Source: Arenimonas terrae
GTDB lineage: Bacteria > Pseudomonadota > Gammaproteobacteria > Xanthomonadales > Xanthomonadaceae
Assembly: GCF_006265115.1 (NCBI RefSeq)
Contig: NZ_SMDR01000001.1
Span: 1,488,001 to 1,552,000 of the forward strand
DNA: 64,000 bases
Reading direction: 5' to 3'
Shown here: positions 35,849 through 45,432 of the stretch, one piece after another
How the letters are laid out: every line of letters starts with the position of its first letter
Numbering within the stretch: position 1 is the stretch's first letter
Translations under genes and position numbers: made by a program
The notes under the pieces: model-generated
Database searches by the model: none
Told to the model about the DNA's origin: nothing
Seen by the model: the letters and a program-made list of their open reading frames with translations, nothing else

Positions 35849-35854
35849 ATTGTA
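35849..35854 (-). promoter_or_regulatory. Candidate -10 element upstream of riboflavin synthase
   Basis: TACAAT on the minus strand lies 43 bases before the riboflavin synthase ATG, in the gap after ribD. No convincing -35 hexamer is found at 16-18 bases. No FMN riboswitch-like sequence was seen in this gap. Confidence 0.35.
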
Positions 35855-35923
35855 AGCGCTGCGCGGCAGCCGAGCCTCTGCGCAGGCCCATTGCGGCTGG
35901 AACGCTGGCTTGCGGGAACGGGC

Positions 35924-37009
35924 CTAGGGCGCCAGAAGCAGTCGCAGGTCCGGCCCGATCTGCCGGGTCTCGACCAGCCGCAGCCCCAGCCGTTCCGACA
36001 TCGTCGCCGAGTCGATACCCGCGAACAGCGGCTTGCCCCGTTCGCCCAGCAGCACGGGTGCGACGTAGAGCAGCAGTTCATCGACCAGGCCGGCCTTGAT
36101 CAGCGCCCCGGAAAGGGTAGCGCCGGCCTCGACCTGCAGTTCGTTGACGCCGCGCTGGGCCAGCTGCGACAGCACGGCGTTGAGGTCCAGGCCCAGGCCG
36201 CCGCGGCGCACCGCGAAGGCGGTGACTTCGTCGCCGTAGTCGGGCACCACGTCGTCGGCGTGCACGGCCATCGTCGGCGCGGCGCCGTCGGTGAGCAGGG
36301 CGGACCTGGCCGGCAGCCGGCCGCGTTCGTCCAGCACCACGCGCAGGGGCGGCACGAAAGCCTGGTCGTCGGGCAGGCGCACGGTGAGCTTGGGGTCGTC
36401 GGCCAGCACGGTGCCGATGCCGGTCAGGATCGCGCCGGAGCGCGCCCGCCAGCGCATCACGTCGGCGCGCGAGGCGTCCGAGGTGATCCACTTGGATTCG
36501 CCGCTGGCCAGGGCGGTGCGGCCGTCCAGACTCATGCCCAGCTTCACCCGCACCCAGGGGCGGCCGCGCTCGATGCGCGAGAAGAAGCCGCGGTTGAGGT
36601 GCCGCGCCGCGGCCTCCATCAACCCGTGTTCGACCGTGATGCCGGCGGCCTGCAGCTTGGCGAAACCCTGCCCCGCCACCTGGTAGAACGGGTCGCGGCT
36701 GGCGGCGACCACGCGGGTGACGCCGGCGCCGACCAGCGCATCGGCGCAGGGCGGCGTGCGGCCGTGGTGCGAACACGGCTCCAGCGTGACGTAGGCGGTG
36801 GCGCCCTGCGCGCGCGAACCGGCGGCGCGCAGCGCATGCACTTCGGCATGCGGCTCGCCGGCGCGTTCGTGCCAGCCTTCGCCCAGCACGCGTTCGCCGT
36901 CGGCGATCACGCAGCCCACCATCGGGTTGGGCTTGGTGGTGAACGCCGCCCGCTCCGCCAGCTGGAGCGCGCGGGCCATGTGGGCGTGGTCGGCGGCGGT
37001 GAAGCTCAT
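35924..37009 (-). CDS. ribD: Bifunctional riboflavin deaminase/reductase RibD
   Basis: RibD deaminates the pyrimidine and then reduces the ribosyl side chain in riboflavin synthesis. The 361-residue protein has the deaminase zinc motifs HAEVHAL and PCSHHGRTPPC in residues 1-145, and the reductase domain from about 150 (VRVKLGMSLDGRTALASGES, then VEAGATLSGALI). The ATG at 37009 overlaps the stop of the upstream acetyltransferase gene. Confidence 0.96.
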   Translation of the reverse strand: MSFTAADHAHMARALQLAERAAFTTKPNPMVGCVIADGERVLGEGWHERAGEPHAEVHALRAAGSRAQGATAYVTLEPCSHHGRTPPCADALVGAGVTRVVAASRDPFYQVAGQGFAKLQAAGITVEHGLMEAAARHLNRGFFSRIERGRPWVRVKLGMSLDGRTALASGESKWITSDASRADVMRWRARSGAILTGIGTVLADDPKLTVRLPDDQAFVPPLRVVLDERGRLPARSALLTDGAAPTMAVHADDVVPDYGDEVTAFAVRRGGLGLDLNAVLSQLAQRGVNELQVEAGATLSGALIKAGLVDELLLYVAPVLLGERGKPLFAGIDSATMSERLGLRLVETRQIGPDLRLLLAP

Positions 37010-37470
37010 GCGGGAAGGATATCCATCAGATGCACCGGCGTGCCGCGCAACGTGGCGGTGCCGTCGCTGCGCCAGCCGAGCTGGCGGTAGAAGTGCTCGT
37101 GCTCGGGCGTGAACAGCCACAGGCGTTCGATGCCCTGGTCGGCCGCGAAGGCGACGAGGGCGCGGGTGAGCAGCGCGCCCAGGCCGCGGCCGCGCGCTTC
37201 CGGGCGCACGTACAGGCTGGCCAGCCAGGCGTCGCCGTGGTCGCGCAGTTCCGGCGCGTCCTCTTCCACCAGGCTGACCGAGCCGAGCAGCTGATCGCCT
37301 TCGAGCGCGATCAGGGTCGTGGGCATCACGCGGCGGGTGGCGTGGTCGCGCAGCTCGGCCTCGGCGACGTCGAGCGTCCAGTCGTCGTACAGATGGCCCC
37401 ACTGCGCGTGGTGCCAGCGCGCCAGCGCCGGCACGTGGCCGGGGTGGTCGGCCAGGTAGCGGATGTCCAT
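37006..37470 (-). CDS. GNAT family N-acetyltransferase
   Basis: The 154-residue product has the acetyl-CoA-binding motif of GNAT enzymes: LASLYVRPEARGRGLGALLTR (V-x-P-x-x-R-G-x-G), followed by LWLFTPEHEHFYRQLGW. The substrate is unknown. It sits between nrdR (5-base gap) and ribD (ATGA overlap), so it is probably expressed with the riboflavin genes. Confidence 0.9.
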   Translation of the reverse strand: MDIRYLADHPGHVPALARWHHAQWGHLYDDWTLDVAEAELRDHATRRVMPTTLIALEGDQLLGSVSLVEEDAPELRDHGDAWLASLYVRPEARGRGLGALLTRALVAFAADQGIERLWLFTPEHEHFYRQLGWRSDGTATLRGTPVHLMDILPA

Positions 37471-37475
37471 GGGAC

Positions 37476-37994
37476 TCAGCGCCTGGCCTTGTCGGGGGCC
37501 GGCACGTCCAGCAGGGGCAGCTGCAGGCCCTCGAGGCCGGGCAGGTCGCGCTCGAGGCGCTCGATCTCTTCGCGGAAGGCCTGCACGTCCTCGAACTTGC
37601 GGTAGACCGAGGCGAAACGCACGTAGGCGACCTGGTCGAGCTTCTTGAGCTCGGCCATCACGAACTCGCCGACGCGCAGCGAGGGCAGTTCGCGCTCGCC
37701 GCTCAGGCGCAGGGAGTGGATGACCGAACGCACCGCGTCGTCGATCTGCTCGGCCGACACCGGCCGCTTCTGCAGCGCGCGGTCGAAACTCACGCGCAGC
37801 TTGCGCTCGTCGAAGGCCTCGCGGCGGCCGTCGCTCTTCACGATGGCCGGCAGCTTGAGCTCGGCCACCTCGAAGGTGTTGAAACGCTCGTTGCACTTCT
37901 CGCACTCGCGCCGGCGCCGGATGGTGGACCCATCCTCGGACACGCGCGAGTCGATCACGCGGGTGTCTTCGTGCTGGCAGAAGGGGCAGTGCAT
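37476..37994 (-). CDS. nrdR: Transcriptional repressor NrdR
   Basis: NrdR senses ATP/dATP and represses ribonucleotide reductase operons. The 172-residue protein has the N-terminal zinc ribbon ([15 protein letters not shown], then [12 protein letters not shown]) and an ATP-cone domain ([18 protein letters not shown] to [11 protein letters not shown]). It follows glyA and precedes the rib genes, a common gammaproteobacterial order. Confidence 0.97.
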   Translation of the reverse strand: MHCPFCQHEDTRVIDSRVSEDGSTIRRRRECEKCNERFNTFEVAELKLPAIVKSDGRREAFDERKLRVSFDRALQKRPVSAEQIDDAVRSVIHSLRLSGERELPSLRVGEFVMAELKKLDQVAYVRFASVYRKFEDVQAFREEIERLERDLPGLEGLQLPLLDVPAPDKARR

Positions 37995-37999
37995 GATTT

Positions 38000-38097
38000 A
38001 GGAAGTAGTGGCTAGGAATTAGGAAGTAGAGGTGGAGGGCGCCGGGGAGTGGGAAGGCATTTCTCTACTTCCTACTTCCTGTCTTTCACTACTTCCT
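38000..38097. repeat. Nested inverted repeats of AGGAAGTAG between nrdR and glyA
   Basis: The nine-base unit AGGAAGTAG occurs at 38000-38008 and 38021-38029, and its complement CTACTTCCT at 38065-38073, 38072-38080 and 38089-38097. The flanking bases pair too: an outer 11-bp pair (38000-38010 with 38087-38097) and an inner 12-bp pair (38020-38031 with 38063-38074). The whole nrdR-glyA spacer is thus a nested hairpin. No T run follows. Confidence 0.7.
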
Positions 38098-38101
38098 CGA
38101 T

Positions 38102-39352
38102 TCATCCGTAAACCGGGAAGGCGCGACACTGCTTCGTGACATTGTCCCGAACCCCCGCGATCACGCGATCATCCGTGGGCGCGTCCAGCACGTCGCAGAT
38201 CCAATTCGCCAGCGCCACGCACTCCGGTTCCTTGTAGCCGCGGGTGGTTACGGCCGGGGTGCCGATGCGCAGGCCCGAGGTGACGAAGGGCGAGCGCGGG
38301 TCGCCCGGCACGGCGTTCTTGTTGACGGTGATGTGGGCGGCGCCGAGCGCGGCCTCCGCGTCCTTGCCGGTGACATCGCGGCCGATCAGGTCGATCAGCA
38401 TCAGGTGGTTTTCCGTACCGCCCGAGACGATCTTGTAACCGCGCGCCATCATCGCCTTGGCCATGGCCTGGGCGTTCTTGACGACCTGCTTCTGGTAGTC
38501 GGTGAAGGACGGCTCCAGCGCTTCCTTGAACGCGACCGCCTTGGCGGCGATCACGTGCATCAGCGGGCCGCCCTGGGTGCCCGGGAAGACCATGGACTGG
38601 AACTTCTTCTCCAGCTCCTCGTTCGGGCGCGCCAGGATGATGCCGCCGCGCGGGCCGCGCAGGGTCTTGTGCGTGGTCGAGGTGACGACGTCGGCGAACG
38701 GCACCGGGTTCGGATACACGCCCGCGGCCACCAGGCCGGCGACATGCGCCATGTCCACGAAGAAGTAGGCGCCGACCGACTTGGCGATCGCCGCCATGCG
38801 CTCCCAGTCGATCACCTGCGAATAGGCGCTGAAACCGGCGACCAGCATCTTGGGCTTGTGTTCGGTGGCCAGGCGCTGCACGTCGTCGTAGTCGATCAGG
38901 CCGGCCTCGTTCACGCCGTACTGCACGGCGTTGAAGAGCTTGCCGCTGAAGTTCACCTTGGCGCCGTGGGTCAGGTGGCCGCCGTGGGCCAGCGACATGC
39001 CCAGGATGGTGTCGCCCGGCTGCAGCAGCGCGAGGTACACCGCGGCATTGGCCTGCGAACCCGAGTGCGGCTGCACGTTGGCGTAGTGGGCGCCGAACAG
39101 CTGCTTCACGCGCTCGATGGCCAGCTTCTCGGCCACGTCGACGAACTCGCAGCCGCCGTAATAACGCTTGCCGGGGTAACCCTCGGCGTACTTGTTGGTC
39201 AGCACGCTGCCCTGGGCTTCGAGCACGCGCGGGCTGGCGTAGTTCTCCGAGGCGATCAGTTCGACGTGGTCTTCCTGGCGCTGCCGCTCGTGGACCATGG
39301 CCTGGGCCAGCACGTCGTCGTAACCGGCAATCTTCATATCCTTGGCGAACAT
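38102..39352 (-). CDS. glyA: Serine hydroxymethyltransferase
   Basis: GlyA is the PLP enzyme that interconverts serine and glycine and loads tetrahydrofolate with one-carbon units. The 416-residue protein has [53 protein letters not shown] and the cofactor lysine in [13 protein letters not shown]. Length is typical. Two GC-rich hairpins and a candidate -10 lie in the 105-base upstream gap. Confidence 0.98.
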   Translation of the reverse strand: MFAKDMKIAGYDDVLAQAMVHERQRQEDHVELIASENYASPRVLEAQGSVLTNKYAEGYPGKRYYGGCEFVDVAEKLAIERVKQLFGAHYANVQPHSGSQANAAVYLALLQPGDTILGMSLAHGGHLTHGAKVNFSGKLFNAVQYGVNEAGLIDYDDVQRLATEHKPKMLVAGFSAYSQVIDWERMAAIAKSVGAYFFVDMAHVAGLVAAGVYPNPVPFADVVTSTTHKTLRGPRGGIILARPNEELEKKFQSMVFPGTQGGPLMHVIAAKAVAFKEALEPSFTDYQKQVVKNAQAMAKAMMARGYKIVSGGTENHLMLIDLIGRDVTGKDAEAALGAAHITVNKNAVPGDPRSPFVTSGLRIGTPAVTTRGYKEPECVALANWICDVLDAPTDDRVIAGVRDNVTKQCRAFPVYG

Positions 39353-39387
39353 CGGCGCGGGCTTCCTGGGCAGCGTGGGGGCCCGAA

Positions 39388-39450
39388 ATTGTAGCCCCGG
39401 CGCGGACTTGCGCCTAGCGCCGGGGCGGATTCCCCCTGCGGACAGGGGGA
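39388..39450 (-). promoter_or_regulatory. Upstream region of glyA: candidate -10 and two hairpins
   Basis: TACAAT (39388-39393, minus) could be the glyA -10, 36 bases before the ATG; the -35 is poor. Two inverted repeats lie before it: 39395-39425 (9-bp CCCCGGCGC arms) and 39431-39450 (8-bp TCCCCCTG arms, 4-base loop). The second may terminate creD transcription, though no T run follows. Confidence 0.4.
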
Positions 39451-39457
39451 GCGGGCC

Positions 39458-40774
39458 TCAGGTCGAACCCAGGCGGTTCCAGTCCACCCGACGGGTCAGC
39501 GCCATCACCGTGGCCAGGGCCGCGAACAGCACGCCGGCGCCCACCAGCAGGGCGTGGTCTTCCGAGCGCAGCAGCACGTAGAGCAGGCCGTACAGCGTCG
39601 CCAGGCCCGCGCCGAAGGCCAGGCCGCGCCAGCCCCCGCCCAGCACCCCGCCCAGGTAATGGCCGATCAGGGCGCTGCAGGCGGTCGCCGCGGTCGCATA
39701 GGCCGGCCCGAAGCCGATGTGCTCGGACAGCGACAGCAGCAGCAGGTAGAACATCGCCATGGCCAGCCCGGTCAGGCCGTACTGCACGAAGTGCACGGGC
39801 CGCGCCGCCAGGGCCTCGACCAGGAACACCGCGCCGAACACCAGGGCCAGGAACAGCAGGGCGTATTTCATCGCCCGGTCGGTCATCAGGTAACGGTCCA
39901 CCGGTTCGACCAGGCGCAGGCTGAAGCGGCCGTCGGCCAGGCCGGCGCATTCGCCGCTCACCGGCGGGCAGCCGGCCAGCACCTGCTGCACCCGGCTCGA
40001 CAGCCGCGATACCGCCCAGCGGGCCTTGAAGCCGGCATCGCCGACCTGCGGGGTTTCCGGCAGGTGGCGGCCTTCGAAGGCGGGGTGCGGCCAGGCGCCG
40101 CTGGCCGTCACGGTGGTTTCGGCGCCGACCGGCAGCCAGCCCAGGTGGCCGGTGCCGCTCAGGTCCAGGGCCACGTCGAAGTCGAAGGGGCGCTCGAGCG
40201 CGGCCAGCGGCACCGGCGCGCTCAGGCCTTCGGGCAGCCAGCCGATGCGGGTGCCGGGGTCGGCGTTCACCGGGCGGCCGTCGAGCTTGATCGTCAGCGC
40301 CCGCACGCCGCGGTTGTCGCCCAGGCCCAGCACCAGCCAGGCCCGCACCGGCCGCAGCAGGCCGTCGTCGGACGGCGGCAGGCTGTGCCGGAACTGGCCC
40401 TTCAGGCTCAGCGCCCCGTGGTAGAGCGGCACGGTGAACAGGCTGCGGCCGCGGCGCTCGAAGCGCAGGCGGTTGTCCACGGCCAGTTTGGCCGGGCTGA
40501 CCAGGTAGTGCACGGTTTCGGCGGCCTGCTCGGTTTCCTGGGTGAGGTGGCCGTCGCGGCTGACGACGCGCTTTTTCTCGGTGATCTTCTGCGCCTCGAC
40601 CAGCAGCAGCGGGCCCACCAGGTCCTGCGCGCCGGCCGAGGACCGGGCGATGTCGGCGGCGACTTCCTGGCCGCGCGCCTGCCGCTCCTCGACCAGGCCG
40701 CCGAGCATGGCCAGCGGGATCAGCAGCAACAGCAGCAGGAATCCGACCAGCCCGAGTTTCAATCCAATGCGCAT
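39458..40774 (-). CDS. creD: Inner membrane protein CreD family
   Basis: CreD is an inner-membrane protein linked to the CreBC regulon and, in several species, beta-lactam response. The 438-residue product has an N-terminal membrane helix (FLLLLLLIPLAMLGGLV), a large periplasmic region with family features (SRDGHLTQETEQAAETVHYL, then FTVPLYHGALSLKGQF), and four to six C-terminal helices starting KYALLFLALVFGAVF. The ATG at 40774 follows a GGGGGAG ribosome binding site at good spacing; an earlier in-frame start at 40858 adds an unlikely proline-rich stretch. No creBC genes are nearby. Confidence 0.88.
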   Translation of the reverse strand: MRIGLKLGLVGFLLLLLLIPLAMLGGLVEERQARGQEVAADIARSSAGAQDLVGPLLLVEAQKITEKKRVVSRDGHLTQETEQAAETVHYLVSPAKLAVDNRLRFERRGRSLFTVPLYHGALSLKGQFRHSLPPSDDGLLRPVRAWLVLGLGDNRGVRALTIKLDGRPVNADPGTRIGWLPEGLSAPVPLAALERPFDFDVALDLSGTGHLGWLPVGAETTVTASGAWPHPAFEGRHLPETPQVGDAGFKARWAVSRLSSRVQQVLAGCPPVSGECAGLADGRFSLRLVEPVDRYLMTDRAMKYALLFLALVFGAVFLVEALAARPVHFVQYGLTGLAMAMFYLLLLSLSEHIGFGPAYATAATACSALIGHYLGGVLGGGWRGLAFGAGLATLYGLLYVLLRSEDHALLVGAGVLFAALATVMALTRRVDWNRLGST

Positions 40775-40878
40775 GGCGCGCTCCCCCACTAACGCCGCCC
40801 AGCGCGGCAGGGGCATGAAAACAGGCGGCCGGGGCAGGCGCGGGGCGAATTCTGGCAATCCCCGGGCAGAAAACCGGG

Positions 40879-40967
40879 AAATCCGGGGTCAGAGTCGATT
40901 TATCTTCGGCGGAACAGGCCTGAAGGCTCTGGGCGTCCCGAAGATAAATCGACTCTGACCCCGGATT
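40879..40967. repeat. Palindromic element, copy 2 (30-31-bp arms, 28-base centre)
   Basis: Same element as at 34012-34101. Left arm 40879-40909, right arm 40938-40967, with a 28-base centre of different sequence. It fills the space between the divergent creD and ettA genes. The right arm supplies part of the likely ettA promoter. The rest of the creD-ettA gap (40983-41092) holds only the untranslated leader of ettA. Confidence 0.85.
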
Positions 40968-40982
40968 CCTTACCGGTATAAT
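40955..40982 (+). promoter_or_regulatory. ettA promoter built on the edge of palindrome copy 2
   Basis: A perfect -10 TATAAT (40977-40982) lies 16 bases after CTGACC (40955-40960), a four-of-six match to the -35 consensus that belongs to the right arm of the palindromic element. The ettA ATG is at 41093, giving a leader of about 100 bases. Confidence 0.6.
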
Positions 40983-41092
40983 GCGCCACCCTCCGATTCC
41001 GGACCGGCTGCACGCCCTTCGCGCGCGGCCCCACCCTGCCCGGCCCCGCCGTTCCACCGCGCGGCCGCGCCCTGCGCCAGAGAGAGCGTGCA

Positions 41093-42754
<1,662 letters not shown>

Positions 42755-42760
42755 GCGGAA

Positions 42761-42824
42761 ATCCGGGGTCAGAGTGCATTTATCTTCGGTCGCGACCGAA
42801 GATAAATGCACTCTGACCCCGGAT
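42761..42824. repeat. Palindromic element, copy 3 (perfect 64-bp palindrome)
   Basis: A perfect 64-base palindrome with 32-base arms and no centre. It is the same family as copies 1 and 2, but has GTGCATTT in place of GTCGATTT, changed symmetrically in both arms. It starts 6 bases after the ettA stop and touches the stop codon of the convergent glycosyltransferase gene, so it may serve as a two-way transcript end. Confidence 0.85.
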
Positions 42825-43729
42825 CAGTTTTGGCGGGCGCGCCACCAGGCGCGCGGCGCGGCCAGTCCGTAATGCGCCCAGACCGCGCACCACAGCAGCG
42901 GCCGCTGCCAGGCCGGCGTGTCGGCGGCCTCGAACTTGCGGAAGTAGCGCCACAGCCCTCGGTGCTTCTGCCATTCGACCCAGAACGGGCGGCGCCGGCT
43001 CGACACGCCGCGCACGTGCACCACGCGCAGGTCGTTGGCCACGACCACCTCGTAGCCGGCGGCGCGCACCCGGCGGCACAGGTCCAGGTCCTCGGCGTGC
43101 AGGCGGTAGCCTTCGTCGAAACCCTCCAGGCGCACGAACAGGCCCAGCGGCATCAGCATCAGCGCGCCGGACACCGCGTCCACGGGCTGCAGCGCCAGCG
43201 CGGGATCGCGGCCCAGATAGAGGTCGTCGCGGTTGCCCAGGCCGGTCATCTGCGCGCGCAGCGAGGGATCGGCGCGGCGCGAGGCCAGGTCCACGACGCC
43301 GGCCTCGTCCACCAGCTCCACACCCAGCAGGCCGGCGCCCGGCCGCGTGCGCGCGTGCGATACCAGGCGCGCGAGCGTGTCGCGCTCGACGTAGGCGTCC
43401 GGGTTCACGAAGGCCACCCAGGACTGCGACATCGCCGTCGCGCCCTGGTTGCAGGCGGCGGCGAAGCCGCGGTTTTCGGCGTTGCGCACCACGGTCAGGC
43501 GGCGGTCGCGCGCGGCCATGCGTTCGGCGCGGTCGGCGCTGTCGTCGGGCGAGGCGTTGTCGATCACCACCACCCGGGCGACATCGCGCGCGGCCAGAAG
43601 GCGGAACAGGCAGGCCTCGATGGTCGCGGCGCTGGCATAGCTCACCACCACCACGCCGATGTCGCGCGCGTTGAAGTCGCGCTGGCCGGTGTCGCCGATC
43701 ACCGGGAAATCGTGGGTGGTGTTGCTCAC
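42824..43729 (-). CDS. Family 2 glycosyltransferase
   Basis: The 301-residue GT-A enzyme resembles rhamnosyl-type transferases: VVVVSYASAATIEACLFRLL, VVVIDNASPDDSAD, VRNAENRGFAAACNQGA, the metal-binding FVNPDAYVE, and GFDEGYRLHAEDLDLCRR near the catalytic base. A hydrophobic stretch near the C-terminus (PLLWCAVWAHYGL) may associate with the membrane. The start is a GTG at 43729 overlapping the methyltransferase stop (GTGA). It is last in the glycan cluster downstream of the wzm/wzt genes. Sugar unknown. Confidence 0.88.
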   Translation of the reverse strand: MSNTTHDFPVIGDTGQRDFNARDIGVVVVSYASAATIEACLFRLLAARDVARVVVIDNASPDDSADRAERMAARDRRLTVVRNAENRGFAAACNQGATAMSQSWVAFVNPDAYVERDTLARLVSHARTRPGAGLLGVELVDEAGVVDLASRRADPSLRAQMTGLGNRDDLYLGRDPALALQPVDAVSGALMLMPLGLFVRLEGFDEGYRLHAEDLDLCRRVRAAGYEVVVANDLRVVHVRGVSSRRRPFWVEWQKHRGLWRYFRKFEAADTPAWQRPLLWCAVWAHYGLAAPRAWWRARQN

Positions 43730-44565
43730 CCCTGGCCCCGCAGGCGCGCCAGCTCGGCTTCGAGATGGGCGATATGGGCGGCGGCGGCGCGGTTGCGCCG
43801 CACTTCGTCGCGGTAGTCGGCGTACACCGATTCGGCGGAATCGCCGAACAGCGACAGCGCCGGCAGCACCGGCAGGTCCCCATCGCTGCGGGCGCAGGCG
43901 GCGACGTAGTACATCGGCGCGTAACCGAACCCGTCGGCGATGCCCTGCCCGTCCTGGGTCAGCCCTGCGACCGCGCCGGGCGCACCGTCGAGCGACCACA
44001 GCACCGACTGGAACAGCAGCTTCTGCGCGTACAGCCGCCGCGCCGGGAAGCGCGCCGCCAGCAGCGCCTCGAACTGGTCGCGGTAGAGCTCGCGTACGTG
44101 GTGCGGGTTCTGCTCGCCGGTGAGGTCGGTGTAGGTGTGTTTGTCGGGCGTCGAGACCAGCAGCAGCCCGCCCGGCGCCAGCAGGCGGGCGAAGCCGTCC
44201 ATCAGGCGCTCGTGCGCGTGCACGTGTTCCAGCGTCTCGAAGCTGACGATCAGGTCGAAGCCGGCGTCCGGCAGCGCGTCCAGCGCGGTGGCGTCGCCGG
44301 CCTCGAAGCGCAGGCCGGGCACGCCGGCGTAACGGGCGCGCGCATGCGCCACGGCCCCGGGTTCGATGTCCACGCCCAGCACCTGACCGCCGCCGCGGGC
44401 CAGCAGCGCGCTGCCGTAGCCCTCGCCGCAGGCGGCGTCGAGCACGCGGCGGCCGGGCGCGAAGGCGCGGGCGAAGGCGTAGCGGTGCCAGTGCTCGTAG
44501 GCGATCTCGCGATCGCGCTCGGGCGTGTAGCGCTCGCCGGTGAAGGGAAGGATCGGCTCGTCCAT
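43726..44565 (-). CDS. Class I SAM-dependent methyltransferase
   Basis: The 279-residue protein starts MDEPILPFTGERYTPE and has the SAM-binding motif I VLDAACGEGYGSALLARGG, an acidic VLGVDIEP, and FDLIVSFETLEHV. The last 25 residues form a short coiled coil (RRNRAAAAHIAHLEAELARL). In this setting, between glycosyltransferases and after an ABC glycan exporter, it probably methylates a sugar or caps a glycan chain. The substrate is not known. Confidence 0.87.
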   Translation of the reverse strand: MDEPILPFTGERYTPERDREIAYEHWHRYAFARAFAPGRRVLDAACGEGYGSALLARGGGQVLGVDIEPGAVAHARARYAGVPGLRFEAGDATALDALPDAGFDLIVSFETLEHVHAHERLMDGFARLLAPGGLLLVSTPDKHTYTDLTGEQNPHHVRELYRDQFEALLAARFPARRLYAQKLLFQSVLWSLDGAPGAVAGLTQDGQGIADGFGYAPMYYVAACARSDGDLPVLPALSLFGDSAESVYADYRDEVRRNRAAAAHIAHLEAELARLRGQG

Positions 44566-44574
44566 GCGCGAATG

Positions 44575-45432
44575 CTAGCCGAACAGGTCACGCTGCGGGC
44601 CCGAACGCGCCAGGGCCTCGATGCGCTCCTGCAGCCGCCCGCGCAGCGTCCGCAGCGGGTCGGCCATGATGAAACGCGCGACCCGTTCGTTGTAGTCGGG
44701 CCAGCGCGCCAGCAGCCGGGCCAGGTTGTCGCCGTTGGGCGCCAGCCCCAAGGGGCCGAAGGAAGCGCCGCCGCGGTGCACCACATAGGCGGTCTCGCAC
44801 AGCACGTTGCGCCAGCCCATGGCGGCGGCGCGCAGGCAGAAATCATTCTCCTCGCCATAGCCCTGGCCGAAGGTGGCGGCGTCGAAACCGCCCAGCTGGT
44901 CCAGGGCGGCGCGGCGCAGGAACATGCAGAAGCCGACCGCGGTCGGCAGTTCCGGGTATTGCGCCGGATGCAGGCCGGCGGCCGCTTCGGCCACCGCGTC
45001 CGGGTGCTCGGGCACGGGGTTGTCCTCGCAAAAGCGCGGGAAGGAGCAGATCTCGGCGTTGTTCGACCACGGCGTGATGGTGGCGATGCGCGGGTCGCTG
45101 GCGGCGCAGCGGGCGATCTGCTCCAGCCAGCCCGGCGTGGTGACGGTGTCGGAATTGAGCAGCACCACGTCGGCGTCGCCGGTGTCGGCGAAGGCGGCGT
45201 TGCAGTTGCCGGGGAAGCCGAGGTTGGATTCGCGCCGGAGGTAGCGCGCCGCCAGCGCGCTGCGTTCGCACCAGCCGCGGGCCAGCGGCTCGATGCGCGG
45301 GTCGGTCGAGGCGTCGTCGGCCAGCAGCACCGGGCTGGCTGCCGGCAGGGTACGGTCGAGCGAGGCCAGGCACGCGTCGAGGTCGTCGAGCGCGTTGTAG
45401 ACCGGCACGACCACGGTCGGCCGCCGGCTCAT
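44575..45432 (-). CDS. Family 2 glycosyltransferase
   Basis: The 285-residue GT-A protein has PTVVVPVYNALDDLDACLASL, VLLADDASTDPRIEPL, RRESNLGFPGNCNAAF, the metal site VVLLNSDTVTTPGW, and FGQGYGEENDFCLRA with the acidic catalytic region. No membrane segment is evident. The ATG at 45432 overlaps the upstream ABC ATPase stop. It belongs to the same operon as the glycan exporter. Donor and acceptor unknown. Confidence 0.9.
   Translation of the reverse strand: MSRRPTVVVPVYNALDDLDACLASLDRTLPAASPVLLADDASTDPRIEPLARGWCERSALAARYLRRESNLGFPGNCNAAFADTGDADVVLLNSDTVTTPGWLEQIARCAASDPRIATITPWSNNAEICSFPRFCEDNPVPEHPDAVAEAAAGLHPAQYPELPTAVGFCMFLRRAALDQLGGFDAATFGQGYGEENDFCLRAAAMGWRNVLCETAYVVHRGGASFGPLGLAPNGDNLARLLARWPDYNERVARFIMADPLRTLRGRLQERIEALARSGPQRDLFG

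Noticed and set aside
35807-35923. Possible FMN riboswitch before riboflavin synthase
   Set aside because: None of the conserved RFN-element segments could be found; only a candidate -10 is present.
38000-38097. Repeated nine-base units as a CRISPR array
   Set aside because: Units are short, inverted rather than direct, and have no regular spacers or cas genes nearby.
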